Shown here one piece after another: positions 10,565 to 22,000 of a DNA stretch of 64,000 nt. The position numbers and the translations under genes are program-made. Numbering within the stretch: the first letter of the stretch is position 1; every line of letters begins with the position of its first letter. Source of the DNA: Leptodontidium sp. MPI-SDFR-AT-0119 (Eukaryota > Ascomycota > Leotiomycetes > Helotiales > Leptodontidiaceae); the NCBI GenBank assembly GCA_020726505.1, contig JAHLEZ010000014.1, forward strand, positions 2,294,001 to 2,358,000, read 5' to 3'. The notes under the pieces were generated by a model. That model saw nothing but the letters and a program-made list of their open reading frames with translations, did not search any database and had not been told where the DNA came from.

Positions 10565-11692
10565 ATGTCACCAATCCCCATCACGATAATCACAGGCTTC
10601 CTTGGCTCGGGAAAGACCACTCTCCTCCTCAACCTCCTCCCCCAACTGCGCGCCCAAAACCCTTCCTACAAACTCGCCCTCCTCAAGAACGAATTCGGCG
10701 ATCTAGCCATCGACAGCCAACTCGCGACCTCATCCTCCATCTCGGGCGTGCGCGAGCTGCTCAATGGCTGCATATGCTGCAACCTCGTCGGCCAGCTGGA
10801 CGTCGCGCTGCAAGAACTCTCCGCGAAAGTCCAGCCCGATCGCATCGTCGTCGAGACGAGCGGGAGCGCCTTTCCCGCCACGCTCGCGATGGAAGTCAAC
10901 CGGCTCGCGAGGGAGACCAAGGGCGCGTATGTCCTCGATGGGGTGGTCACTGTGATCGATGTCGAGAATTGGAAGGGCTATGAGGATACGAGTTATACGG
11001 CCAAGATCCAGGCGCGGTATACGGATCTGGTGGTGTTTAATAAGTGGGAGGGGGTGGGCGAGAGGAGGATGGATGAGTGTCTTGATCGGCTAGGTGATTT
11101 GGAGGTCCAGATTGCGTGGGTGAAGAGTGATAGGGGGAGAGTACCTGTGGATGTTGTGTTTGGTGTTGATGGTGGGTTGGCGAGGACGTTGGGGGAGAAT
11201 GAAGTGAATGGCCAGACGAATGGCCAGAAGAATGGTCAGATAAATGGCCATGATCATGGACATGGACATAGCCATGAGAAGGGCCATCAGAGTGAGGTTG
11301 AAGTGTTGTCCATCACTCTTGAAGCGGAATCTGGCTCAGTGATCGACTCCACCAAGCTAGAAAAGCTCCTCCAGACAGCCCCAAAAGACGAAGTCTATCG
11401 CATCAAAGCCGTCCTGGCAGCATCCTCTCCCATCCTACCCTCAGATACAAATACCACCGAGCCCAGTCCTGCTGGACCAGGCAGATATATCCTGAACTGG
11501 GCGTTTGGGAGATGGACATGCACGCCTATGAAGAACGATGAGCATGAATCGAGTAATGGAGTTGTGTTACGGATGACGATGATATTAGCGAGGTATGAAA
11601 GCAAGAAGTGGAAGAAGCGGATAGAGACAGCTGGGTTTGTTGAGGTGGTGGGTGAGAAGAAAGGGGCGTTGAAGGTTGAAAAGATCACTTGA
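10565..11692 (+). CDS. CobW/COG0523 family GTPase, probable zinc chaperone
   Basis: Single exon, 375 aa. The N-terminal G domain shows Walker A GFLGSGKT (11-18), the family metal motif GCICC (68-72), an ETSG switch-like motif (97-100) and a base-recognition NK (159-160). A linker of near-repeats (NGQTNGQKNGQINGHD) runs into a His-rich metal-binding stretch (HDHGHGHSHEKGH, 229-241). The C-terminal CobW_C domain ends around RYILNWAFGRWTCTP and later residues. In this superfamily the CxCC motif and His cluster bind zinc, and eukaryotic members (ZNG1 type) deliver zinc to client metalloproteins using GTP. Member-specific client is unknown. ATG is preceded by a pyrimidine-rich leader. No intron is needed. 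Confidence 0.93.
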   Translation: MSPIPITIITGFLGSGKTTLLLNLLPQLRAQNPSYKLALLKNEFGDLAIDSQLATSSSISGVRELLNGCICCNLVGQLDVALQELSAKVQPDRIVVETSGSAFPATLAMEVNRLARETKGAYVLDGVVTVIDVENWKGYEDTSYTAKIQARYTDLVVFNKWEGVGERRMDECLDRLGDLEVQIAWVKSDRGRVPVDVVFGVDGGLARTLGENEVNGQTNGQKNGQINGHDHGHGHSHEKGHQSEVEVLSITLEAESGSVIDSTKLEKLLQTAPKDEVYRIKAVLAASSPILPSDTNTTEPSPAGPGRYILNWAFGRWTCTPMKNDEHESSNGVVLRMTMILARYESKKWKKRIETAGFVEVVGEKKGALKVEKIT

Positions 11693-12319
11693 TAGACGAT
11701 AAACGATACATAGGTAGACAAGACGACATGATTTACGGCTGATGATACAGTAGAGGTAAAACAAAGGTAAGGGTAGGTTCCAATGGTTAGGAATACCAAC
11801 AAGTGTACCTACCAGGATACCTCGCGAACAATCTGTACAAAGATACATAGAGAGACCAGTACTTAGAAAGGGCATTCCTATATTTCCAGAACAAGCATAC
11901 AATACCCACCTAAGAACCCGATCCAGCCCCCTCCAGATCTCGTATCCCCAACCCAAAATTCCCATCAACAATGTGTGCAATAACCAATCACACCCTCATA
12001 TTTACTTTACCCTCCCTCGCGAAGAATGTAGCGACAGCTCGCTCAAGCGAGGATCCTTCCCAATTCTCGCATCAACTAACATTCCACAGGAAGGGGACAC
12101 GCGCGCGTATGCTCATATATGAGCCAGCCATCTTCCAATTCCAAGATTTGATTTTCTTGATATTATTATCTACTCACCACACTCTTTTGGTTTGATCTCT
12201 ATCTGCTATCCTGTCACTCTTTTGGGATCTCGCTGATTTCACTCTCTCGCTTCGTTCGAATCATCCATTTCGCAAAAGTCAACAAACAAATTCACTCACC
12301 CCAACGTTAAAACATCACG
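11693..12319. other. Intergenic: 3' end of CobW gene and promoter of the GPI-protein gene
   Basis: No supported gene. The part just upstream of 12320 is CT-rich, as expected for a leader. Confidence 0.5.
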
Positions 12320-13868
12320 ATGATATTCCACTCGTAAGCCAACTCATTCTCTCCTCCCATCCCCATCTACAAATCCAACCCATATCCCATTCAAAACCCA
12401 ACACAGAATAAACAGAATAACTAACACACCACCAGCCTCACCCTCCTCACCCTCCTCACCCTCCTTGTCCCCATCATCGCAGCCCAATCCTACTCGGTCA
12501 ACCCCCTTCCCACCAGCACTGTGGTAGAAGACCCAGCACCGACCTACATCGTTGACCCACCTCCAAGTTACATTCCCGACCCAATCCTAAGTTACACGCC
12601 AATCCCTCAGCCTGAGCCTGAACCGACGTACACGACTGTCACTTATGATGAGCCGGTTCCTTCTTCAACTGTCGGTGAGGATCTGCCTGTTGTGACGTAT
12701 CCGGCCTGTGTGCCTGGTGAGGGAGATTGTCCGCCTTGTGTCCCTGGGGAGGGAGAATGTCCGTATCCTCCTGTAAGTGTTTACGTTCTACTTAAAGTTC
12801 TTCATTTGCTAGTGCTAGTTCGTATGATGAGATTTATATGAGACGATTAAAGGAACAAGAGACCTACGGCATCTTTGAGTCTTGCTAACTGAATCTCCTC
12901 TAGGTTTCATCAACCATCGCTCCAGAGCCATGTGTTCCTGATGCTACCCACCAATGCCCTCCCCCAGCCGGTGTAAGTTCTCCTTCCCATCATATCCTGA
13001 ATACATCCCTCTCCCCAAGACCAAACTAACACCCCCTCAGCCAACCTCTACACCAAATCCCTACCCAACCTCCGACCTCCCAGTCGCCATAGTCGGTTCA
13101 ACCGACCTCCCCCTCCCTACCCCCAGCACAAGCACCAACGTCTGCGTATGCTTCAAAGCCCCCTGCACACCCTGCAACGGCACCCCCATCCCCTACCCCC
13201 AAACAATCTACACCACCGTAATCCACACCAGAACATCCTGCGCAACAGACATCTCCTCCTGCCCGCTCAGTCAAAAAACCACATCCACCATCTCCCTCTC
13301 CACCATCCCTTCTCCGGTCTATACAACCATCTACACAACAGCCTACATCGACATCTCCCCCACAGGCCTAACCACAAAAACATACACCCTCACACGTACA
13401 TGCACGCAAGAAGCTTGCTATGGCCCTACGGATCTCCCAGACCATTTCACGACCACGGAGAAAGTGTGCGGCGCGTGTCCGGGCAAACCGACTATCACTG
13501 TGACGTGTCCCGTGGAGAGTGAGACGGGGATTTGGGTTAATGGTACGACGACTGCGACTGGTGCTGGACCGGTGGGTGGATGTCCTGGAGGAGAAGTGTG
13601 TGCTGGGGAGACCAGCAAGCCGGTGCCGACTGTGGCGTGTGAGGGACATGGGTGTCCGATGGAAGGGAGTGAGAGTGCTGCCGGTGGGGTGGCTAAACCT
13701 ACTGGCTCCGGGATGGGATGTCCTTATGGAGAGAGCTGTCCTCCAGGCGGGAATGGGACGAGTGGTGGGCCGTATGTTACTGGTGGCGCGGCCGAGAGTG
13801 TGCTTGTCGGTGGAGTTAAGGTTTTGGTTATTGGGGGTCTCGTAGGTGTTTTGGTGTTGATGTTGTAG
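12320..13868 (+). CDS. GPI-anchored Thr/Pro/Cys-rich cell-wall-type protein
   Basis: Four exons: 12320-12333, 12436-12772, 12904-12972 and 13041-13868 (415 aa). Introns of 102, 131 and 68 nt all begin GTAAG and end AG; the first and third show CTAAC. The signal peptide (MIFHS then leucine/threonine repeats LTLLTLLTLLVPIIAA) is split by intron 1, so it is invisible without splicing. The mature part is rich in Pro, Thr and Ser, with cysteine-spaced segments such as CVPGEGDCPPCVPGEGECPYPP-like repeats near residue 90-110 and CFKAPCTPCNG later. The C-terminus (GGAAES, then about 20 hydrophobic residues ending VLVLML) is a GPI-attachment signal. Likely wall-anchored, heavily O-glycosylated; no enzymatic domain seen. 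Function unknown. Confidence 0.85.
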
Positions 13869-14448
13869 ACTTCTTTGTTTTGGTTTGGGCTGGGTTGGGT
13901 TGCATTTTCTTTTTTTCTTTCCCCGGGGAGGTTGTTTGGTTGGTGAATTGGTATGATTGCTTCTCTCGAGTTTTGGAGATGGATGTTGGAAGCTCATCGG
14001 GGTGAAAATTGAAAGATCAGGAGGAAGACCTAGAAGCTTGGGTTGGATCGGGAACGGGTATTTGCTTGTTTATTCTCATAAGGCTTGTTTTCATGCTTGC
14101 ATTTTCTCTTTCCGGTTCGCTTCGCTTCATCGTTGCGTGTATGCTATTCAACAGTCGGACTTTAGAGTTGGTTTATCACTTCTTTCCTTAGGTCACGTTA
14201 GGTTTATTCCTCTTATCATCTCTTGTCACACAAAAATGAACCGAAAATCAAAAGACACAACACATTTTCGAAGTGATTCTTCCCATTCTTATCATACAAG
14301 TTGCTCTATCTCCTTCAGCTGTACATTTACGACGAGGTGAGAGACTCTGCAATATCAGGCGTTAACAATGGACTCGATAGCAAGCTTGATATAAATACTT
14401 TTATTCTCACGGCTTCCTATCTAAGTTTAATAAGACATTTACGAAGAC
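13869..14448. other. Intergenic between convergent genes
   Basis: Shared 3' region of the GPI-protein gene (+) and the 2EXR gene (-). Nothing supported in it. Confidence 0.5.
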
Positions 14449-15334
14449 TCACTCGTTCAAGTATTTTAAAACACACCAGAGCAGAGTCACCGCAGATATC
14501 CACCTTAGGAGGTCCGTACACAACTGTCTCAAAAGCCTGCTATTCCTATCACCACCCTCCACCGTCCCCAACCCAACAATCAATCTCTCTCCACCATGTG
14601 TGTTCACATTGTGCCAACCATGAAGTGCCCTGAGCCCATGTATAACGTCGTACCCGTGAATAACCACACCCTGCTCAGCTTCCAAAGTAAAGACAGGATC
14701 TCTATCCAACTCATCATCAGCTACCACCAAAGCGACCTCCTTAAGCGACCTCCACGTCTGCATATGAACTATACTGGAGTGCATTTCCCCAATTATTAAC
14801 CGATAACGCTAACAGCTGCACCTTCTCCACCCCTCCAACTCTATACCTCCTCGTTGGGGGTCTCCCCCTCCTTCCAGTCCTCACAACAATCCTAGTTATC
14901 GCCTGAAACGCCCGGAAATCAACACCCTCTCCAAAATACACAAAGTCCTTCTCCCAATTGACCAGTACCTTGTCCCGCCACGGAGCCCTATCGCCTAGAC
15001 CCTCAATCCCGAACGACCACTCATACCGTCTCAAAAGCTCATCGGCTGCGTCTCGGGATGTGCGTAAGAGGTTTGGGGTGCGACACGGCGAGTAGAAAGT
15101 AGGTATGGATACGTTGTGATCAGGGCACCAGACGTTACGTTGCCGGATTTCGATGAGGAGGGGAGGGATGCCGTCGATGACGAATCTCCAGATGATGAAT
15201 TGCAGCTCCGGTGGGAGTCGTAGAAATCTACCGAATCTTGGAGCGAGTGGATTTAGAAGCTGCTGATTCTCTGATCTCCCTGCTGCTATGTTGGGTTGTG
15301 CGGGTGGAGGAGGCGGCGGGTTTAGGGCTGTCAT
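14449..15334 (-). CDS. 2EXR-domain protein with a frame break or unusual intron
   Basis: The N-terminal frame (15334-14741) gives 197 aa with the 2EXR/F-box-like start FGRFLRLPPELQFIIWRFVI, then LLRTSRDAADELLRRYEWSF and a block ending near VEKVQLLALSVNNW. The conserved C-terminal strand of these proteins (TWRSLKEVALVV...) lies in a different frame (14784-14449), so the two must be joined. Either a one-base frameshift lies near 14745-14785, or a 64-nt intron is removed; candidates are GTGCAG..ATGCAG and GTTAGC..GTGGAG, both restoring frame but with poor donors. 2EXR proteins are abundant in Leotiomycetes and their function is unknown. The family call is good; whether the gene is intact is open. 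Confidence 0.65.
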
Positions 15335-15970
15335 ATTGGTTTTGCCGTTGGGGGTTATTAATGTTATGCTATGAGGTGATGATTATAATGATGATACTTA
15401 AGTGTGAGAAGCAAGAAAGATCCAAAAGAGGCTTCAAGCAGATTCAATTAAATTGGCAGCCTACGTGGGCTCGTGTACTCAAGAAAGGCACAAGAATATG
15501 AGGAAACCACGACCAAGGTATCAACGATACCGTGTTCGCCAGTATGGCAAGAACAGAATCTAACTTTGGCACCGAATGTCGTCATGCTCACAGTTAGTAC
15601 CTTCAATGATGACCGCTCTCATAATGAAAAAAATCACCAGAAAGGTAAATGTAAACAAACCGCTCGGCTGCCAAGCAGCCCCCCTTTTTCTCGAAAGGAG
15701 GCGAATCACGTGGAATCATCGCTAAAGCAACCCCACAGTCCAGCCTCCACACACCCTGCCGACCCATTTATGTTCCAAGGTAAGTAAGTTGGATGCTGCG
15801 CCTTTCATGTCATCCAAGGAAACGACACTTATCATCTCACTTCTCCCTCGCGATCGGATATTTCAGGTCATTGATATTGACATTAAACTCTGACCCAGCG
15901 GCGAAATTCCTTAGATTGGAGATCTCCAACACTCGACATCTCCCCACCACAATCCACTCTCCCCGCAGAC
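15335..15970. other. Divergent promoter region
   Basis: Lies between the 2EXR gene (-) and the dehydratase gene (+). No coding frame of interest. The end is pyrimidine-rich and has CAG just before the start ATG, so a leader intron is possible. Confidence 0.45.
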
Positions 15971-17331
15971 ATGACATCCAGCTCAGCACCGCCACCCAAA
16001 CCCTGGGTCGAAACACCTTGCATCCGATCCGCCGCTCTATCACGAGAAGCCGGATGGTAAGTCAATGTCAATGTCACTCGACTCAACTCCATCCCACTCT
16101 TGAAGTCCATCCCAAGTAACTAACTTACCACCCCAGCAACATCTACCTCAAACTCGAGACCCTCCAACCCTCAGGCTCCTTCAAATCACGCGCCCTAGGC
16201 AATTTCCTCAGTAAAGCCATTCTCGCCCACGGCCCGGAGAAGCCCATCCATTTCTACTGCGCATCAGGCGGAAATGCAGGACTTGCATGTGTCGTTGCTG
16301 CGACGATGCTGAAGCGGCCTGCTACCATCGTCGTGCCTATGTCTACCTCCTCACTCATGATTGAGAAATTGAAGACGCTTGGCGCGGATGTAGTGCAGAA
16401 AGGTATGCATTGGAGTGAAGCCGACGCTTATTTGCGGGAAGAGCTGTTGGGTAATGATGAGAATGGTGTTTATGTTCCGCCGTTTGATCATGAGAATATC
16501 TGGGAGGGCAACTCGACTATTTCTGATGAGCTTGAAGCTCAGATGGGTGGAGAAGGGGGCTATGATGCTTTGGTTTGTAGTGTGGGTGGTGGTGGGTTGT
16601 TTTCTGGCATCATGCAGGGACTAGAAAGACATGGGAGATTAATCGGCGGGAAGAGCAAGCCGGTCAAAGTCCTGGCTGTCGAAACGAAAGGCGCGGAGTC
16701 TTTGAACCTCAGTGTGACGAACAAGAAACTATCCCGACTACCAGCCATCACGAGTATCGCCACGTCTCTGGGAGCGACGCAAGTTGCAAGCAAGGCATTC
16801 GAGTGGGGAATGAAAGAGGATGTCACGAGCCATGTGCTAAGTGACGCTGAAGCCGCGATAGCATGTGTCACTTTCGCCGATGATGAGAGGATCCTCGTTG
16901 AGCCAGCTTGTGGAGTCAGTATCGCCACTGTATACAATGATACATTGCAGACACTCCTCTTCCCCTCTTTATCCTCGGAGGAATTCTCAAATCTCAATAT
17001 CGTCATCATCGTGTGTGGCGGCTCCGGCGTCACGCTTCAGATCTTGGAGGGTTATAGGGAGAAATACGGTCAAGACGTAGATGTATTGACTAAGTTCCAT
17101 TCGAGAAGGATTAGAGAGGAGGACGTCAAGGCCATCCCGACGAAGGTACAAGGAGATGCGAGAGTTCCTTTCATTTTGCACAGTGAGGAACAGCATAAGA
17201 GGGATGATGTACTTGTCCAAGGAAGGAATTTTGAGGGTGAGCAGGTCGTACCTAAACCAACTATTGGAACGATGGAACTTGGGGAAGTGGAGAGACAGAT
17301 TGAGGAGTTTGGGAAGGTTGTTCAACCATGA
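15971..17331 (+). CDS. PLP-dependent L-serine/L-threonine dehydratase
   Basis: Exons 15971-16056 and 16137-17331 flank an 80-nt intron (GTAAGT..CTAAC..CAG), giving 426 aa. The fold-II PLP signature is clear: lysine 45 in PSGSFKSRA forms the Schiff base, SGGNAG (72-77) holds the phosphate, SVGGGGLFSG is the glycine loop, and VCGGSGVT closes the cofactor site. The arrangement matches catabolic L-serine ammonia-lyases (Cha1/SDH type), which convert serine and threonine to pyruvate or 2-oxobutyrate plus ammonia in the cytosol. Most of this gene's N-terminus is missed if the intron is ignored. The last ~86 residues (after EGYREKYG) extend beyond the usual catalytic core and show no domain I recognise. 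Serine versus threonine preference cannot be decided from sequence. Confidence 0.88.
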
Positions 17332-19042
17332 TGGCTTAGAGGAGTATGAGTATTGAATGTTTCTGAGTTTACCAATAGAAGAATGGAATTGGCGGGTGGC
17401 TTCGCTCTACACTCAGTTTTTCTCAATAGCAAGACAGACTACAAAAATGAATAGCAAGACTTCTGACAGCAAGTCTTTTGCAATTCAGTACCCCTTCTGC
17501 TTTAATATCTGTCTCAAACAATTGAAACTCAACCTCACTTCTACTCACCTCCAGAAAGTAAACCGACGAACATCCCCGTACTTTCAGTCCAAATAATTCC
17601 GCAAACACGAATCCAGTTACGATCTACAGTGGTTTAATCCCCTGTGCCGCATACCCCTCTCCCTTAGCCCAGCTGCCCAGCCCTGCCAGGATAGATTAGT
17701 GCCTGGCAGTCACAAGTTCATCTTCACCTTCACCTACTTCATATTCACATTCACCTCCCCAACCCGCCCCTTCTATCCCCCGCTCCCACTCCTCCCCTTT
17801 GAAGCCTTTTGTTGCACGTTGCAATCGAAAGTAAATAAAGAACTCGTCGCTAGTCGCGTCTTAATTTACCTATTTACTTCCGCTTCGTCTAAGCACTTCC
17901 CCCTTCCCTTATTACCGAGGCCAGCCAGTCTCATCTACTATCCAAACCAACATTCACCTTCCCCCTTCACATTCACCACCCAACTAACCCTTTCTTTCTA
18001 TCTCCCTCTTCGCTTACCACTACGAAATCTTTTGTTGCACATCGCAATGGAAAGTAAACAAATCACCTCATCACACTATAACTCGAGTCTCGCGTCTCGC
18101 GTCTCGTTCTATTTACTCTAATTTCGCTTAAGCCATTTATTCCCCTTCCCCTCCTCACCAAAGCGAGCCAGTTAAGCACGGTCCAACGGATCACCTTTCC
18201 CATCAACATTCAACATCCACCTCCCCTTCCAATTCACCTCCCCCCTCCCCAACCCGGCCTTTCTATCCTCCACCCCCACCCGTCTAAAGAGTTTTGTTGC
18301 ACATCGCAAACGAAAGTAAACAAAGCACCTCCTCGTCAACATCACGGCTCGCGTCTCGCGTCTCGGTTCATTTATTTACATTCGCCACACCCATTCACAT
18401 CGCTTCATTAGGTAGGCTACATGGAACAGATACGGCATCTCCTCTCCTCTCCTCTGCCCAATACTAGTAAGGACTCAGAAGCCCGGCTTTATGGTCCAGA
18501 TATTGAAATAATGAAATCGACTCTACCTCTGAGCTAGACTAGGAATCAGTTTATACTAGTGGTAGGAAAGAAGAATTATCACTCTTGCCTTTAGCTTTTG
18601 TGTTTGCAATAATTAGGGACCGGCGAAAGAGGGGGAATAGGAGGGAATGATACAGTAAGTGTAAATACAACACCAAAGTTGTATATTTGTTTCAGGGTTT
18701 CAAAGTTTCAAGAAGGATGGGGAGGGTAAGACGGAGAGATAGACAGACAGTTTTGATGCCTAGATTCCCAGATTATTATATCGGATCAGATCACATCACA
18801 ATAGACATAGGTCACAAGCTTTATTCGTTGATTCTTGAAAACGCGATGCATCTTCACCTCTTTTATCTCCAAAAGTACCGTAATGTCAGGGTATATCCTC
18901 CATGCGTATGTTATGTCCCTTGTATCATCCAATCTGTCTATCCAGACTTCACTCACAACAGCACATCTAACCAAACACAAACACCCTCCACTCCCCTCCC
19001 CTCCCATCCCCATAGCATAGCACAGCCAAACCAAAACCAAAC
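17332..19042. other. Intergenic with tandem-repeat region
   Basis: Apart from the three-copy repeat described separately, the stretch is CT-rich and gene-free. It is the shared downstream region of the dehydratase (+) and the cotransporter (-). Confidence 0.5.
17690..18385. repeat. Three-copy degenerate tandem repeat (~220-260 bp units)
   Basis: The core TTTTGTTGCAC, then (A/G)T(C/T)GCAA and GAAAGTAAA, occurs at about 17807, 18030 and 18292. Each core is preceded by a CT-rich block with TTTCTAT or TTCTATC and CACC, and followed about 30-60 bases later by copies of TCGCGTCT and a TTTA(C/T)TTAC-like end. Spacing is 223 and 262 bases. The copies are diverged, so the triplication is old. No coding potential. 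Function unknown. Confidence 0.8.
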
Positions 19043-22000
19043 CTACAAACTCATAGTAACAGTCATACTATTACTATGCACCATCAGCACCGGCGGACAC
19101 CCTCTACACAAGACCTCCAAATCCCCCAAATAATTCGCACTAGCCTCCTCGCTCAAACTAGTCCCCTCAACCGGACTCGGCAGCGTCGTGAACATAACTG
19201 CCGTATGTTCACTCTTACTACGCATCAGCTCATTCAAGATAAGATGCTGTGCTCTGCACGGCAAGTCATTGAAACTCAGCGGCACGCCTTGAGTGGAATA
19301 TGTTGAGCCGCGACGAGAATGGGACTCAGGGTGGGGATAGGCGGATTCGGTCTCGCTGGTTTCCGAGATGCGGTCTGGAAGCGATGGGTTAGATGTGTAG
19401 GCCGATGGCAGGCGGTTTCGGCGGTGTGGTGGGGGTGAGGGCGTATTCGTGAACATTATCGAGGGGCCGGGACCGTCTTCGGTCGCGACGCGGGTCATAG
19501 GTACTGGTTTGCTTGAAAATTTGGGCTGTGAGGCGTGTCGGGAGAGAGGTGGTCTCTCGGACCCGACGGAGGGTGGACGAGTGCCTGAAGACTCGGGATG
19601 CGGGGATTTGGGTTCTTTGAGAGACCCAGCTTTGCTTCCATTGTCGGACGATGCCTTGAGAGAGGTTGCGAGATTGGAGATTGAAGAACTTTTCTTGTGA
19701 GAAATTTCAGGCTCGGATTTCCCGAATGAAAGATCCGGTGCCGAAGCGACTGCGTTGTCTGCTGGTAGGATGGTCTTTCTCGGACTCCGTTCCGGGACCG
19801 TAACTTCTCTCTCTCCGGTCGACTTCTTGGATGGTGGAGGGCCTCTCATCGTATCGCCGTGACTTCTGCGCCTCTTGATCTTTGACCTATCGGGAGAAGG
19901 AGAATTCCTGTCCGATTCGTAGTCGTCCATATCAGCTTCGCTCGCAGCACTATTGGGGCCTTCGTCGTCTGAATCGACTATTGCGTCAAAGTCGCTGTCG
20001 TCCGTATCACTACCCGAGTCTTCACTAGCGCTTGCGTTGCTTGCCTGAATGACAGTGTCGGATAGCCTGTGCGTCCGCATTCCGAGGCTGACCCCTAGCC
20101 TTGTGAGTCCGCTCATAGTATGCTTTCGTTTAGACTTCTTCAATAGTCTTCGGAGACCGAGGAATCGTTCCACCCGTTCTCCTCTAGGACCTTGCTGGAA
20201 CGAAGCTTCAGGCCAATTTGACCCAGCCGTATAAATACTAGCAATTTCCGAAAGATCCTCGGATCCAGATGTTGGTCCACGTTTCCCACGAATCTTCTGT
20301 AACTCATCCCACCATTCTTGTCCTGCAAGGCAATCTTCAACCTCTTCTTCGGCATCTTTGCTTGTACTGGCACCGTTGACGATGATCTCGTAAGTGGGTA
20401 GTTTGCCAGATGCCAACCAGAAGACAAGCACCTCTGCTTCGATTCTCAGGTTCTCTAACAATAGCTTAACTCTACCACGTTCTTCCTCAACGTCACTCTC
20501 ATATTCAACAAACACAGCCACTCGAAGCTTGTAAGCTTTCTTCCATGCAGGAACAGTGTTGAGAATGACGCCAAGTTGCAAAATCAAGGTGTAAGTATCA
20601 AAGTTGGTTGTCAAGACATTCTGCTTGTTGTCGCCCTCGCCAGCAATCTCGGCTGACATCTGAATCGGCCATAAATCGATGTACTTCTTGTTGTGGTCTC
20701 CATCTGCATGAGGAAACTCTAGAGATGAGAACCCTTTGGCAACTGCAACATTGATTTGGAGTCGGAGGAGCAGATCTTCTAGAATAGTCACATAGCTTGT
20801 GACACTCATCATTGCCTCTGTCTTGCAAGTGTCTGTGGGTAGTATGCCAGACATCTTTGCATCCTTACTGTCTTGTCGAGCTATCCTTTCCCGTTCGCCC
20901 GCTGTCTGATTTGAGTTGTCTTCTTGTGGCGAAGGCAAATCAACATCTATCAATGGCCGATTTCTTCTCAAGTCGTCAAGGTTGTAGAAACCTAAAACAG
21001 CGATATTGGGTCTCATTCCACCGAGTCCCGAGTTTAAGACGATATTTCTAGCTCCCCATTCAACTCCTGGAGAAATAGCAATATTGACAAATGCCTTGAT
21101 CTTGGAGAAGTCGATATACTTTGTCCATGCTGCTTGTTGTCTTCGAGCTTCTGGAACGGATCCGCCAAAGTTATCAGTGACGATGACATGCCCAAGGATG
21201 TACAACGATCCCTTCTTCATCGAGTTGCAGAATTGAATGAGCTTGTACTGCCGTCGAGGGTCGTTGACGAAGAGTAGGATCTGGGGCCGCCAGAACTTTA
21301 CATGCTCTTGTCGTAAACGTAGAAGGTACTTTCGAACTTGGTGATAGATGAGATTCTGCGACACATCTCCCCAGCTCTTTGGCGGACTCGTATAGTGAAT
21401 GATGAGAAAGAGAACTACGAGAATGCCCACACAGGAAGCTGCGTAAAGGCCATCGACAAAAAACATGGCCACAGCGGAGACGATAGTTCCTGTGAGAGCC
21501 GTTTGCCAGTTGAAGAAGTGGAAGGATGGCCGAAAGTTTGGTGCAGAGCCTATTTTGAGGAGGAAGCATGCCAAATTCATTACAAGGAATGTCATCTGGA
21601 TCAATTAGTACCTGCTTTGTCAGGCTTGCGGGCATTGATTGACTTACAAGATACGTCATTGTGACAAATGAAGCGATCTGGTTAAGATCACAGAGCATAG
21701 TGACTTGAGCCACAAGATAGGTCATGATAATTGCATACGTCGGCTCATCCCCCTTCTTAGTTCCTTGCCCGAAGATGAAGAACCCTGGGAGTAAGTTGTC
21801 TCGAGCAAGTGCCTGTAGGAGTTTTGCTGACCCGATCACACCCATTAATGTCGAGAAGAAAGAGCTAGCGAACTCGCCAGCCAGGATCACAAGACCTGAA
21901 ATATTAGTGTCCTGGATAACATTGGCATTTCTGATGAATGATGATCTTGTAATGGTAGCAGCCATAGCGAAAATGACGAGTGTGTATAGCACAAAAGTTG

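Noticed and set aside
9925..10632. 235-codon minus-strand open frame
   Set aside because: It is antisense to the promoter and start of the CobW gene, has skewed composition and no domain.
18515..18545. tRNA-like D-arm on the minus strand (TAGCTCAGAGGTAGAG)
   Set aside because: The A-box-like arm is good, but no T-arm with GGTTCGAATCC-like sequence follows at the right distance and no acceptor stem pairs.
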